From assembly GCF_964275005.1 (NCBI RefSeq), contig NC_092696.1:27736572-27800571 (forward strand): a stretch of 64,000 bases of DNA, read 5' to 3'. The notes under the pieces were generated by a model. It made no database searches and was not told the origin of the DNA. It worked only from the letters and a program-made list of their open reading frames with translations. The DNA comes from Diadema setosum. Its lineage: Eukaryota > Echinodermata > Echinoidea > Diadematoida > Diadematidae. Shown piece after piece: positions 30,998 to 61,723 of the stretch. How positions within the stretch are numbered: position 1 is the first letter of the stretch; every line of letters starts with the position of its first letter. A program made the translations under genes and the position numbers.

Positions 30998-31477
30998 AGG
31001 CATAATTCACCATTTGCAGATGAAACAAAAACCCAGCTTTAGTACTTCAAAATAGTTCTAAAATGTGAGTTTAGGGATAGAAACAACCAATGTAAAAATC
31101 TGAATCCGTATAATCCACGTTAAAGGCAGAATTTACCATTTGCAGATGAAACAAAACCCAGCTTTAGTGCTTCAAAATAGTTCTACAATGTAAGTTAGGA
31201 ATAGAACCAATCAGTGTAAAAAAAGTTAATCAGTATAATTAAAGTATTGTTGAATTTACAAAATATGAACAATAGTTAAAATAAAATTGTTTCTAGACTA
31301 AACTGTCTACAATTATTGTCTAGAGAGAAAAATGGTGATATCTCCGTATATTTTAGGCTTTACTGCATAACTTTTATGTGGTGGGATATTTTGTGATACA
31401 ACTGACCTACACGTATGCATCAAATGTGATAACTCTAACATTTTTTTAATCACTGCTCCCGATGGTAAACTTTACTT
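30998..31477 (+). mobile_element. TTAA-flanked MITE family 1, copy 1 with internal tandem duplication
   Basis: Flanked by TTAA. It starts AGGCATAATTCACCATTTGC and ends GGTAAACTTTACTT. The first about 120 bases, including CATTTGCAGATGAAAC, are present twice (starting near 30998 and near 31121). Related copies lie at 39196-39554, 41993-42350 and 55236-55591. Confidence 0.8.
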
Positions 31478-34400
31478 TTAACAACCAGGTTTAGTAAAAT
31501 GTTGACATGCTGAAGGGAACCAAATTAGGTGCTCTTTAATGGGCAAGGGGTTTGTACTGGATTGTGTTTATTTATTTAGGGAGGGGCTGTAAGGATGAGT
31601 GATTGGTTCCATAGATTTGATTTTCAAAGGTTCCTAGCATGCAATTTGTTATCCACAGCGAAACGCTCCAACAAAAACTTTCTTCTCAATTGAACAAGTT
31701 GTTTTTTCACCCATTCCAGTAAATGTGGGGTGATGTACCACCCAATATGATCCACACTGTACCTCTAGCATTGCCAGTGAAAGTGGTGCGTGGAGATGGA
31801 AAAAAAAAAATCACTCAAATCTTTGCTTCTAAATCACAATCATGTATATAACTTTGAAATGTCTCTTTGCGGGAACACACTTTCTATGTACACGATAATA
31901 TATTATTCATCTTATGCAACATCCATTGTTCGTAGCCCAACATTGCACACAAGACACATACGAAACATAAAGAAAAGAATTAACAGGTTAAAATGCAATA
32001 ACAATAACAAAAAAGAAAAGACACTATCTGATCTGGCTGAGTTATAGTACCAAGTAAATTGTATAATTATTACTTTCATGAAGTTCTTAAATAAGTGGGA
32101 TACAGTATATATATCACAGTATAAATATATACATTATTTACAGTCTATTACAAGTCCTCCAATGGTTATATTACAAAATTATTACATTCATTCATACATT
32201 TGTATAATCGCTAATGTTATTATTTGGAAAAAAAAAGTAACAAGATTTAGTACTTCTTAACATTTCTTTTAAAAACACAAACCCATGACATGGACACAAG
32301 GCATTAAGCTCCAGTGCTTTCGTGGCATACATCACATGGTCACCCATTTCATTGGGTTTCTATTTTTTTGTTTCAGTTCACAACTACTGTTTTGTGTTTT
32401 CCTTCTAATCTTGGTGCAATCAAAGGTCAGAAACCATAAATGGGCACGCATCTGTAGCGTGACTCCACTGTGGTCTGCGAACCCGTAGAAAACTACATCA
32501 AACTACATCAACTACATCAAACTTTTTTCTTTTGTCGGCCCGCTGCTTATTGAAGGATAGATATGACATTGCAAGAACAAAGAACCGGTATGCACATAAC
32601 TCTACACAGCTGCGTCCTTCACCAATCTGCTCATACAGGTATCTACATGTGCAACTATCTGAAGCGTTTGCACATGGCTTTCAATGTGTGACAAACTGTA
32701 CTTTGCAGACGTGACATGCACAGTAATTTACTGATGTCATGGCAACGAGACCAGGTAGAGATACACAAACGTGGGACAGAGTGTTCAAAATACTGCCAGC
32801 ACTCAAAGTAGGCTAGTAAGAGCAGCAGTGACGGTAATGTCGAAAACCTTGAAGGATCACACCCTATCACACCCTATTAAATGGACACTGCTTAACTACC
32901 AGTTATCATGATGAATTTGTCTCTACCAACGAAGCGACTGGGGTTGAACAGGCACCCTTAGGTCAGTTCACGTTCATAGTTGGAGTAATCAACCGGTGGC
33001 GACCAACTTCCCCAAAATAAAGCAAGAATGAGCATTTTTTGAACACTTTGGTAGATTTAAATTTCTTCCATCTCACCTCCTTTTTCCTCACAAACAAACG
33101 AGTCTTTAAGGCCTTTATGAGTAAATTTGACTTCTCTTTCTTTTTTCCCTACAGGTCAGTAGCAAACTGGACACAACAAAACCAAATGTGACAGAGTGAG
33201 GAAAATTGAAGGTGCTGTAATTCATATTTTGTTTTGATACCGGCACTCATATCTTAAATCGAATGCACAGTTTGTCCTTTGAAAGCACGTTTGATGGAGA
33301 TAAAAATAGAAAATTAACGTGTTCCCATGAGTAGAATGGTCCATGACCATCTGTCTGAGCCACTAAAGATAAGTTTGTGACGTTTATTGCAACTGTGAGC
33401 TCCCCTATCTGTATTGAACCACAGACAAGCTTTTCCCCTGATGAACCGTCATTGCTTTTTGTTTCCAAACATGAGAGTGCCCTTAAAACTTGCAGCAGTT
33501 TTTCTTAAGTTTTAGTACTTCATCAGTTGCATTTGCTTTTAAAGAGGCTGCCAAGGCACCACAAAACTGCACACTTGGACCCACACCACAAAAATACAAT
33601 TCAGAATTTTTGGCCAAGCCTATAACAAGCATCCAAGTGGCTCGACTTTGTACAACGTTGAGATAATCTGTGAATATTTGCAGGCAGCCAAAAGAGATAA
33701 ATCAACATCATGTAACTATATCAGCTGAAGCAGTGGCTCTTGCTAGTTAATTTCCAACTTTGTGTTTGTCCGCTAACTCCTGTGGCAGATCTCAAGGACA
33801 TTGATCAACACATCAGCTGCAATTGCGACTGTAGACGCAGACCTGCCTTGTAGGAACTTACCTCAGAACAAGGAAAAGCTAAGGTTCATTTGGTGACAAA
33901 TTGCATTTCTAAATATAGGTAAATAATTACAGTTTGCATTAAAAAGAAGACAAATAAGACAGAAGCATTGGCAGATCCCACAAAGCAGCAGCAGTACATT
34001 AAGCAGGCTCTTCCGTGCACTCCATGGGACACACACAAAAATAGTTGAAGAGCTTACAGCTTCGATGCATCTTGGCCGATGCACGATTCTCTTGTATGCC
34101 TCGCACGAGCTGGCGGGTAAATCTTGGGCGAAGATTCATTGCAGTTGCATGACTCCTTGTAGCACTAGTCCACACGGGGAGTATTGTAAGAATCAACAAA
34201 TATTGGACATGCACAGCTGGTCTTGTGTGACAGAGCAGTATCCCACAATGCAATGCCTGATGATTTGTTTTGATTTAGAGAGCTGCCAGCAAAGTGTGGC
34301 GCTGTAAATTGATCACATTTATGCCTATTCTTTTTTGAGATCTACACTCATTATTGTTCAAACGCAACTTGAACTTGTCAATACCAAAGTGTGGCAGCAT

Positions 34401-36217
34401 AAGAGGCATTGTGCAAACAATCATAATGGTGATAACAGTAAATTGAATTTAATAGTGGGGCACTCAAAATACACCTCAAACCCAGTTCCTCAGCTCCTGT
34501 GTAGGCTATTAAAGCCCTTTCTGTCGTATGTCTGCTAACACTGAGTGGGACACAAGAAATGGCCACACTGCTCTGGATTATTTTCTACTTGCAAATTTCT
34601 AGAGTGGAAATCTACACAACAGCTACACCTTTGAAGCAAACATGTGGTAGACGGTATCCCAGTGTGCTCATGAAGTCATGAGCTCTGTGTATGCAGTGTG
34701 TACGACACTGGGCACAGCACTGTGTATCACACTGTATATCTAAGTATCCCCTTTTCATACACTGTAAATCGTCAGTGTTGCTGGAGTCGGTGTATTGTCA
34801 GTGAACCAGTGTTGCTGTCAAACACCGAGAGTGTACCAGAGTGTGTGTAGTGTTGTAACCTCACCAGTAACTGGTCCAGGACTTGCACATGAATTTTCTT
34901 TATCCTCTCCATTTTCTACCCTGATCTTTTTTTTCTGGATAAAGACAGTTTTTGTGCATATCTTAGGTTTAAAAGTGGTAGAATAAATTTACTTGCACCA
35001 AACAATTTCAACCTTGGTCATGAAGTCGTAAGTAATGTATGATTAGCATCCTGCAAACATGCAAGTCTGTTCCTTTGTGAGTGTGTGTGCTTTGACATGC
35101 ACAAAATGCTGTCTGCTGAAAGTTCGTTCTTGGTTGTGTGAACAAGTGTCCCAAAATACTAGAGTCACCCGATTGCACATGAAAAAATATATACGTACTG
35201 CTATGTGAACACAATTGCTTGATATTAAATTGTACCACACTCGCTGTGTACACCATTAACAACCATGAACATCAGTGCATTGTCTTTCCTACACTCACAA
35301 TCTGCACAAGTACATAAAAATACTACCGGTACATATGGCATGTAAACACTGAATTACGGTATATGCAGGTGTATCATATAAGGCATACACAGGTGTAGCA
35401 CTTTTGATGTGCATGCACATGACACTTAATGTCTGTGCATTCTTCTCGGCAAGTACGCAGTAATACACTGTCCACACGGGTGTATGAAGGTTGACAGGCA
35501 CACTTATGGAGCATGGTACACAGGTACACATCCAACATGTACACCGTGTATACACTGTACCCAGGAGCATGACACTTGTCATATACATACTGCATATGAA
35601 TGTGCACAGAAATGCATCACACTTAGCCCTACACACAGTGATGCAAGTGTACTATCTCCTAACACTAAACTGAAGCACATTTAACATGTTGCACACACTG
35701 TGGGTTACTGCCTATATAATGCTATTTTGATATTCATCACATTCTCTTGGGATGTCCTTGTTCTGGTGTCTGGCCAAGACAATATTTGAGATTGGCTTGT
35801 CATGGCCACACATGCATAGATAGCTTCTTTTTTTTTTTTCATTTCAATTTTCACCACACCTGCCCAGTTTCAGCTAACGTGCCAATAAACTATCCTTTCC
35901 CCCTATACAATAACATTGGTCCTCAGCACAGATTCAAGCTGTATCGACTCGTATAACAGGTACACGATTAAAAAACAAAACAAAAAAAAACATTGCAAAA
36001 TTATGTCAAAGGTAAGAAACGGAGATAGCTCTTAATAATACGAACTCATTATTACATTACATCATGCCAGGTAATGGTCAAAACCTCTTGTTCCGGAAAG
36101 AAGAGTAAGAAAGAAGAGCGAAAGAGCAAGACTGGTGGCCTATCCCTACACACCCACACACACTACCCTCAGCAGCACTGCCTCCCAGTGAAAGGCGCCG
36201 CGTTCTCTAACGCAAGA
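31478..36217. other. Gene-free DNA, probably including the SBF 3' UTR
   Basis: The interval immediately downstream of the SBF stop codon on the minus strand should contain the 3' UTR. A part near 34660-35700 is rich in TGTGTA/TACACA words. No exon, RNA gene or transposon end could be supported, and no polyadenylation site can be chosen with confidence. Confidence 0.5.
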
Positions 36218-52591
<16,374 letters not shown>

Positions 52592-53265
52592 CTGCATTGT
52601 GGGGGGTTGACGGGGGTTAGAAGTATAGCGGCTCTTTGGCTCTCTCACTCTTTCTTTCTCTGTCTTCTATCAGTTTTCATTTGTTCTTTTTTTTTCAGAT
52701 GGGAAGTCACATGAGTAGCAGAAAGGTGTTATTGGGGTATTCATGATTTATGTTTTTGAAATTTAAGGAGGACAAAAAAAGCAGAAGAAGATACAGCAGG
52801 TGTGCATCGTCTGGGTCATGGTTTAGTTGGTTCATGAGAGGAGTGATGGAAGGGGAATGGGTCTCTGTTTTATCACCCACACAGAGAATTAGCAACACAG
52901 TAGGACTGGAGTTCTTGTTATCAAGGACGAGTTCAACATCAACAACCACAACAACAAAACCGAACATCATCCCAGGGGAATTCTCGTGAAACCGACAGAA
53001 AGATTATTTAGGGGTCAGGGGCACGCAGCAGGGTCTTCACATTGTTTCTCGGTAGAAAGAATTGTGAGATTATTCAACACAGACGTGAGGACTGTGGGGG
53101 TTGGAAGGGGACAAAATGTGTTGAATGTGTGGCAGCGGTCTCACGGCCAATATCAAAGTTGGTGAAATGCAAGAAACATGTTAGCAGTGAATACAAGTAA
53201 GCCGACACAGATGTCACAACCAGAATTGGTTCTCAGACGCAAACAAAACTGTCTGTCAAGCTTAA
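52592..53265. other. Upstream SBF intron sequence
   Basis: No further SBF exon could be recognised here or further right in the window, although the exon at 52591 needs a preceding exon that ends with one base of a codon. Confidence 0.5.
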
Positions 53266-54037
53266 CCCTATTCTAACTGGGGGGGGGGGGTCAAATTGAC
53301 CCCCCCCCTCGACGTTTCGCGCCACGATTCCGCAACGCACAAAGATTTTGCCGCGTCGTTTCATGACTTTTTTCATTTGAGTCTCCCGCATATTTTGAGA
53401 CCAAATTTGCGACGTCCGGGTACACCGTTCTGAAGTTATGCAATGTTTTGCAAATGCATGTCAACCCGAAAACCACTCAAATTCATGATTTCATGTGCAA
53501 ATCCAATGCAAACTGTGGTTTTTTGTTTAATTGATATAAATTAGATTATTTCAACTTGTAAGCATTGAAATACATCAATTCTAATGTAGATAAGCTTGAA
53601 AAAGTGCCTCCAACAAATTTTGGCAAAAAAACAATAGAAAACAAAAGATCGAAAAAACAATAAAATATATAAGAAATTAACAAAACAATAAAAAACAAAA
53701 GAAAATGATTTTGATTGCGCTATTTTTTTACAAGAAAATTGTTTGATGTGTCTTGAGGAACTCTGACACAAAAATTTAATAATCCTTCAGTCTTTTTGAT
53801 GGAGTTATAGGTGAAAATATGATTTTATGCGTTAATTTGCATAATTAATTTATTAAAAAATATAAAATCAAAATTTTTCTATTGTATGACCATGTAATCT
53901 TGTAGTTGACATCCGGCTGTATGTTCAGGCAAAATTTTGCGGCGATCGCGCGATCGGCGGCCGAGATCTGAAGGGGGGGTCAAATTGACCCCCCCCCCAG
54001 TAAAAACTTGGTCTCAAATAGCCCAGTTAGAATAGGG
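53266..54037. mobile_element. piggyBac-like TTAA element, 772 bp, non-autonomous
   Basis: Exact TTAA flanks (53262-53265 and 54038-54041). The terminal inverted repeats CCCTATTCTAACTGGG and CCCAGTTAGAATAGGG are perfect, followed inside by GGGGGTCAAATTGACCCCC at both ends. CCC-starting ends with a TTAA target are typical of piggyBac. There is no transposase. Confidence 0.87.
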
Positions 54038-54041
54038 TTAA

Positions 54042-55235
54042 GGCTCTGCATACCACAGGTGCAGCTTGAACATTAATAAACAACAAATTTCATGACAAGG
54101 TGGTTGCCTCAGTCCACAAACGGTTAAATCAACATCACAGAAATTTAAAGGGAAAGTCAACACCACATTTAGGTTGACTTAAACTGAGTGAAGAGAAACA
54201 TAGCAGAACCACAAGTTTCAGTGAACCTGAACAGAGCATAAGTACGTTTTGGCAATATTGACGTTTAGGATGTTTTTGCAAAACAATTTCATTGGTCACA
54301 ATTAGACATTCCTTTTGGGTTTTTTTTTTTACATGATTTGGCAAATCGATATGCACCCCTTGATATTTATATGGTCACCATGCTGAAGCCACGAGTACTC
54401 AATAACTATTTGATGTGAAGGATACTTTGATTCTTCTGAAAACAAGAAATGTAGTGAAGGTTTTCAAATTAAAACTTTAGAAGTATAAATTTTACCTTAA
54501 AATGAGAAATGCAGTGAAGATTTTGAATTAACTATGAAACGGAAGTCTTTTGAAACCGTGACAGTAATGCCACATCTCCAATGTACAATACTTCAAGTCT
54601 ATCTGTGATTATCGAAAACCGCAACTTCATGGAGAAAAAGGCGGAAATCTTGATCAAAATCTCCAGACAGATATTGTGATAAGAAGAGGAATTTCTCAAA
54701 AGCACAGTCATTATCTACAATTTTGCTTGAACACAAAATGAAATCTGTAGCACCAGATTGGGGTGGGGCAATACAGTTTGTGATTCATAAAAAGTAGGTA
54801 CAAGTGATGTATGCGGTCACATTAAATTGTTTAATTAAAATGCATTAAATCACCTTAAAAAAAAAACAGATCAGGAAAGAGTAAGAATGCTTGGGGAATA
54901 TGTGACACATTTGACAAGTGTGACAGGAATATTGTGCAGCTATGCAGACAAAACTATGCTCATTTTTTTTCTTATTTCTTATTTTTTTACATTTTAGAAA
55001 TCAGCTAAACTCTGACATCACACAAAGACAGAAATGTGAGGGTGAGCTTAATTCCCCGGCTTGCCGAGTATAACATTGTCATGGAAGTTTGAGTTTACAC
55101 TGTCCAACATATTTTAAGAAAAAAGAAGAAGATGAAGAAGAAGGAAAAAAAAAGCCCTCCAGTGAATTCGTCAAGAGTGGATATTGCCACATCACGTGTT
55201 GAATCTATTCACTCCTAGATCAAAATATGCATTAA
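54042..55235. other. Gene-free DNA
   Basis: AT-rich, with poly-A/poly-T runs near 54320, 54857 and 54964-54985 and an AAG-rich patch at about 55118-55155. No exon is supported. Confidence 0.5.
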
Positions 55236-55591
55236 AGGCATAATTCACCATTTGCAGAAGAAACAGAAACCCAGCATTAGTGCTTTAAAATAGTTTTACA
55301 ATGTGAGTTAGGGATAAAAACAAACACTGTAAAAATTTTAATCTGTATAATCGACGTTAAGTGTTGTTTAATACACAAAATATAAACAGTAATAAAGATG
55401 TTTTCAGACTAAACCGTCTTCAGTTACATTTAATGAGAAAAATACTGATATCTCCTTATATGTTAGGCTTTATTGCAAAAATGTTATATGGTAGGATGTT
55501 TTGTGATACAACAGACCTACATATATTCATCAAATGTGATATCTTGAACGTTCTTTTTTTAAATCACTGCTTCCAAAGGTAAACAGGACCT
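55236..55591 (+). mobile_element. TTAA-flanked MITE family 1, copy 4
   Basis: Flanked by TTAA (55232-55235 and 55592-55595). Starts AGGCATAATTCACCATTTGC and ends GGTAAACAGGACCT. Opposite orientation to copies 2 and 3. Confidence 0.83.
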
Positions 55592-55595
55592 TTAA

Positions 55596-58500
55596 GATCT
55601 TTATTGAAGATGTTAAATGATTTGTCTTGAGAACTAATTTCAAGTGGGTCTATCTCTATCACATTCAACAGTTCCTGTGTTCAGATCTTTCTTGGCAAAA
55701 TTTGTGAGATGTCATCCATATATCAATCTGGATATTTTTTTTTTCTTGTAGATGCAACAATTCAGACATTGTCAAATAATTTAGACAAAAAGCATTTTAA
55801 AAAGAGTGGCATGTATTGCAACTTTGACGCAGAAAGCCTACAGTGTACATTGCAAGGATTTCTTTCTACTCGAGTCTAATGACTGGTAATTATAACTTTG
55901 TACAATTTTCATGCACATCATTGTGTATCCTGTATAAATTCCATCCAAGACTTCAGGAAGAAGACAATGTCATAAATATACAAAAAAAGACAACTAAAAT
56001 GCAAAAAGAAATGCACCAAATACCGACACACAAAACAAACTGAATAACTGCGCAAAATAACCGTTTGCCTGCTCAAAGAGAAATAAGATTGAAAAGAAGT
56101 TGGAGAAACAAAAAACAAACAAAGCAGAAGATGCTGTAGCAATTTCTCCAAACTGAAGGAGAGGCCGGAAAAGAAAGAAGGAACTCACAGCATTCAGCTA
56201 GTACAGGTGGGACTAGGAACAGTCAAAGTGTATTAAAGTTTGTATGCAAAAAAAAAAAAAAAAAAAAAAAAAGATTAGAAAAGGGGGTTGCTAAGGGACA
56301 TAATGGTTTGGTATCATTCTAGGAACTCAGTGCATTAAAAGTGAAGAAATATTCCAATTTTCTTAGAGCCTTAATCCAATCTAAAATACTTCTATTGTGG
56401 TTTGCCATCACACTGTACATACAGCAATGTCAGTTCACATGTTACCATCAGTGAAGACATCATCTTGTACCACTTTGAAGTTTGCTTCCACGAATAAAGC
56501 CAAATCAAACAGAAAGGGATGGATTTTATCAGAATCAGACCTAAATTACAAAAGTTACAGACTTTATTTTTCTTAATCCAGACTTAATGTCATCCGACGA
56601 GACTTCAATTTGATAGTACAGGATAGGAAAATATAAAAAAAAACCATGAAATCCAAAGTCGTGCCTGATAAAGGCATCGTTGACAAAGTATGACAGGCAA
56701 AAATCAAAACCTAAGAACAAAATTGCAATTCATTATTTTTGTCTACATGTAAATCAACAATGTTATTTCTCCAAGACAGTTCATCTTTTTAAAATATTAA
56801 ATATTTGAGATATGATTATAAAACAGGCCTGCAAAATATGCAAGAGATATACATAAAACAAACAAAAACTAAAACAGAAATATTTCTGATAGGCAAAAAG
56901 GCACAATGCAATTAAATACCAACATATTGCACACTTTGGCACATATACAACGTACTTGCTAACAGAAAAGTTTTGAAATTTATGGAAAGTCTTCTAACAT
57001 CTTGTATCAAACTCTTTACTCTAAAATATTCATGCAGGTACATTGTATATAGGAAAATTTATATAGATGTTCACTGCTTGTAGATTCCTACCAGAATGTA
57101 AGTTTGTACAATAAATCTATGCCAATGTTAGGGGGTATTAATAGTTAATAGACTGAAATATATTATTGCAATAACCATGGAGAGAGACAAAAAAAAAGTT
57201 AATCACAAATATTGAATGTTAGACAGGAATATACATATAATATAAAAAATACATTGAATGTACTGTCCTATTTGGACAGCATGTTAATATCAAAATAAAG
57301 TGTTTGTTATTAGTTTGTACAATACTGTGAAGTAAATTTAATTAGTAATGATAGTTAAGATGAACTCATTTTAGTATCCTGTCCTGGAATTATGTGACAT
57401 TTCATCATCCATGGTTATAATTTGTTCTGCATTTTCTTTCTTTTTATCTATCTATTTATTCACTTGAACAGGCGTTGGAATCAAATGTTTGTCTTGGATC
57501 TGTAATTGTGACTGAGCATTGCTGAATCCCATTCTGAACTTATATATATGAAACTGGTTTGATCTTATATTTGTTACAATCTCTATGTTAGATCAATATT
57601 AAAAGTTTAATCAAATCAAAAAGCCATTAACACTGCCAGGATTGTGCAAAACAAAATGAATTCGAGCTTGGTTAAACTTTCAACACGATCTACTACATGA
57701 TGATGTTATGTTGTGATAACATTAATTTGTTTCATCTAATAAAAACAAAGACTTAATGATGTAAGTATCTTATTGGGTTAGCTAATGCATAGAATTTCAG
57801 GTATTGAAGTTGTTCCCCTTTTTTTAATGTTTTTTGTTGGTTTTTTTTTTGGAAAAAGAGGACGGGAGAAAGGGGTGCAAAGGTCATATAACATGCTAGG
57901 TTCAAATATCCAGGAAAACATAGGCTTGTTCGTTTGTTTTGCTTCTTCTCTATTTTTGTTTTTCAAAGATCTGTAAACTGGCCTGAAAACAACCATGTAC
58001 TCAATGCTTCAAGTGAAATAAATATCAAGGTAATGCTGAACTTTCTTCTTTTTTTTGTTGCTGTTTTTCAAGGAACTTCAAAATCTATTAACAGGGACAG
58101 TTGATTGCACCCAGCTAGGCTGCATAACCATAAGAAGAAATTGGACAGTCAAAAACACAGGGGGGGGGGGGGGATTGAGCATTCTTTCCTAGGAGGGTGG
58201 GGGTATGCATTATTTGCTGGTCCTGGAAAACACGGGCGGGGGGGGGGGGGGGGGGGGCATTCTAGAAACCATTCCAGCGGGGAGTAACTTCAGTTTCCAA
58301 GGAGACAAAAAGAAGACAAAGTGAAACCTCTGTATGGGGGAGGGGAGGAAAAATAAACATATCGACAGTGGGCGACAAGACCTCGTATCTCAACATGTTA
58401 AATATTTAGGAGAATGAAAAACACATGGCAGCCAAAGACTATGGTAAATGAGATAACCTTTCCTTTGACATGCCTTGGTGGCTTCATTTTTGGGATAAGA

Positions 58501-60717
58501 CAGCAAGGTTTTGGACAGGACATCACTTAACTGATCATCTGATGATGAATCCAGAAAAGGTGATTTTCAACAAAAATTGAGATACCAGCTTTTGCCACAC
58601 ATGGACAATATGCTGTAGGGATCACAACAAATGGTTCATTTCCTCTTTTTTCTTCCATGGAGAGAAAAACAAGTACTGGTAGTAAAAACAGAGGGAAATA
58701 ATTAAATATTTTGTTGATAGGAAAGTGATGAGTTGGGTACACTCTCTTTCTCCAATGCAAGGATGACTTGCAAACGGCAGTACAGTGCAACAAACAGTGG
58801 GGACATCAGGATAAACTTCATTTCAATGAGGTCAAGGTTGGTTTGTGTGAAATGGGGCGGGAGGGGGGCAGGAGGGGGCGGGAGAAGAGGAGGTGGAGGT
58901 AGAGAAGGGAAAATAGATGGTAAGGGAGTTGAGGAATGGAGGGGGTGCATGACAGTGCTTCCCATCATAATGCATTCCAAACGATTCTTTTTTTTTTTTT
59001 TTGAGGGTTGACAAGGGGCGGGGCACGCTCCCGTTTCTATGGTTACAGACTTCCACACCAACTTTAGGAGGAGTGGGACAGAGGGGATTGTTAAGAAGCA
59101 GGCATTTTGAGTGATATAATACATAGATATATACGATACAAGCAAGCAAACGATGAAGACGGGCAGAGTTTAGCTGTACAATGGGGCCCTGCATAGACAA
59201 TGAGAGTAGTCAATTGCGGAGACATGGCATGGTGAAATACATTGTCAAAAAGAAAAACATTAGAATACCTCTCTCAAAATCACGATTCATTTTGAGAACG
59301 AAATATCAAAAATAAACTTTACAGGTGTCAAATTGAATTTCGAATTCTTAGCTTTGCGGCCACTGAAAATTCAGCAACAACCATTAAATCATTTATTATA
59401 GATCTTTCTTTCCTTTTGGGCTTACAAGAGCTGAGACACTATAAAAAACATACAGAATAGTTTACATACGACAATGGCTTTACGACCAATACAAATATTT
59501 CAAAAATGAAACTGACAAAGTCACTTCTTCAGCGCTTATCATTTCAATGAAAAAAATAAATGTACCAGCCACACATACCAAAAACTCCCTGCAACTACTT
59601 TTTGGCGCACGTACATACTGTCAGGACTTACAATGTAAATTTGTGTACATTTAATGCAACTCTAATGCCTCATCAAACGATGTATGACTGTTACTCTTTT
59701 TGCAAGAATATGGCCGCTTTAAATCTCCACAAGAAATTCTGCCAAAAGTATGATGTAGGAAGGAAGACACCCCCCACCAAGTAAAATGGCATGCACTGTT
59801 CTGGAAGGCAGTGTCTCCACACGCCGATAAAAAATCCCCAACACCGACAACCTTTCCATCAAAACATACGTAGGTCTGCCATCCGTTCGATTTTGCAGAG
59901 CATAGATTTGCAATGGTCCCCCATGCACCAGCACAAAAAGCCAAAACATTTCCCGGTGCACCTTGTTACAGCTCGAGTTACATGGATATATTCATGCATT
60001 GGAATAAACATACTATGCAAGCACATATATACATAGATACATCTGAAATTGTGCAGCTTAAAGTGTACCCATGGTGAAATACCAAAAGTATTGAATAGGC
60101 AATAAAATCATATCTTGATGATGAGATGTGGGCTTGGGAGGTGTACATGTTGTGCAACCTCATTTTTTTTTTCAATAAAAGCATTATAAATATGTGGTTA
60201 TGTCATTATAATTCCCAATGGAGCAAATTCGATGATTGCATAAAAGAACATTGATGTGGGCAACAAAATAATGCCAATGAGCTCCTTGCTGTATGACTTG
60301 ATATTAAAAGTGGAAATATGATTCATATGAACAAGCACCGACATTTTTTTAAAAGATTGATATTGAAATGAGCATCAAAATCTGAAAGAAAAAGTGACAG
60401 CTGTAAGAGTACAAATGCAGAGCATTCTAAAAAGAATATTAAACCCCCCCCCCCCAAAAAAAAAAATGCATGATGAATACAGTGCAGTGTCCCCACTGGC
60501 AAAGACTGTGACATCATCAATAATCCATCATTGATTTACTTTGCAAACAAACATTGCACGAAACATAACCCAAGCATGCAACTGATTCAAATGGCACACA
60601 TATATATGAAACAAGATCAAATCTGTGAAAAATGTAATGGATTTTACTTGGAAGAAGAGAGGCAAATACACGTATTCTACATAATGGCAGGAACGATAAT
60701 TTTCATGCATCATCATA
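55596..60717. other. Gene-free DNA with homopolymer tracts
   Basis: Contains poly-A at 56249-56271, poly-G at 58160-58173 and 58237-58256, a purine-rich GGAGG/GGGCGG stretch at 58855-58945 and poly-T at 58988-59001. The open frames across these are low-complexity. No exon is supported. Confidence 0.5.
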
Positions 60718-61099
60718 CAGTTGAACCTCTCGTATCCGGACAAGTCGGGACCGGGGCTCATCCGGATAAGGGATTTGGCCGGATACGGGAGACTCAATGC
60801 TTTACACATGTACATATACATACACATGTACTGATGTAGCCCATTGTAGTACCACGTGTAGTAATGTGTATACTGCAACCTTTTCATTGTTACACTCAGT
60901 AACAGACTCCAAAATAGAGGTGTATGTTAATGTTGGAAGTAATGTGTAATTCATGTGTGTTTGTGTAGGAGTTCTCAAGGAGTTGGGAATCCCCCTTTCC
61001 TCCCGTAATTATTAAAAAAAAAAAAAAATCACGGCGAGATTGCGTCCGTATAATAGAGAGATCCGGAGAAAGGGAGGCCGGATAAGAGAGGTTCAACTG
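60718..61099. mobile_element. Tigger/pogo-like MITE, 382 bp
   Basis: Flanked by TA (60716-60717 and 61100-61101). Ends CAGTTGAACCTCTCGTATCC and GGATAAGAGAGGTTCAACTG are near-perfect inverted repeats of the type found on pogo/Tigger transposons. CCGGATA words recur in both subterminal zones. There is no transposase. Confidence 0.87.
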
Positions 61100-61379
61100 T
61101 ACTTTGAAGAATGACAATTGAACATAACTATGTGTACATGACACTAGCGACAATTATTTAACAGTGATACTTGTATCATTTGCTACAAGCCCCAAGCATC
61201 AAACTGCACATACAGACACTTATACTCTACACAAACACAAACACTCACACCATAAACATATGAGCACAATAGACAAAGATGTACACACACAAGCACACGT
61301 GCACGTATACACACATGCGCATATGCAAACATTCATTGCCATGGTAACAGCATCACTACCCGCATCCCAATTGACATGT

Positions 61380-61420
61380 ACTCCTTGATGTGAAAACAAA
61401 CAAACAAACAAACAAACAGA
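61380..61420. repeat. (CAAA)n microsatellite
   Basis: Five to six AAAC units at about 61394-61419, just right of a CA-rich stretch (61200-61340). Confidence 0.85.
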
Positions 61421-61723
61421 TGTGCATTTGATGAAGCACCACTTGATCGTGTTCCGTGTCATACATGTCATACCCTTTTGATCCAATCACACAATCAAAG
61501 TCTCAGGGGATTAGGATTGGGATTAAAAGGTGTTGGAAACAAAGGAAAATGGGTTGGAACTGGAAGAAAAAAAGGAATAGGATTTGGATTTGAAGGGATT
61601 TCTAGTTCTTCAGTTGGAGATACATTGTAGCCCTGGCAAGTGCAGAAACCAAAGGAAAAAAATGACACAAGATTCGACCGAATGGCTTTCTCCCTGTGTT
61701 ATCTGTGTTTAATTTACAAATTG

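Noticed and set aside
58702..59145. 147-codon minus-strand frame rich in Pro and Ser
   Set aside because: It arises from a purine-rich low-complexity tract and a poly-T run; there is no conserved motif.
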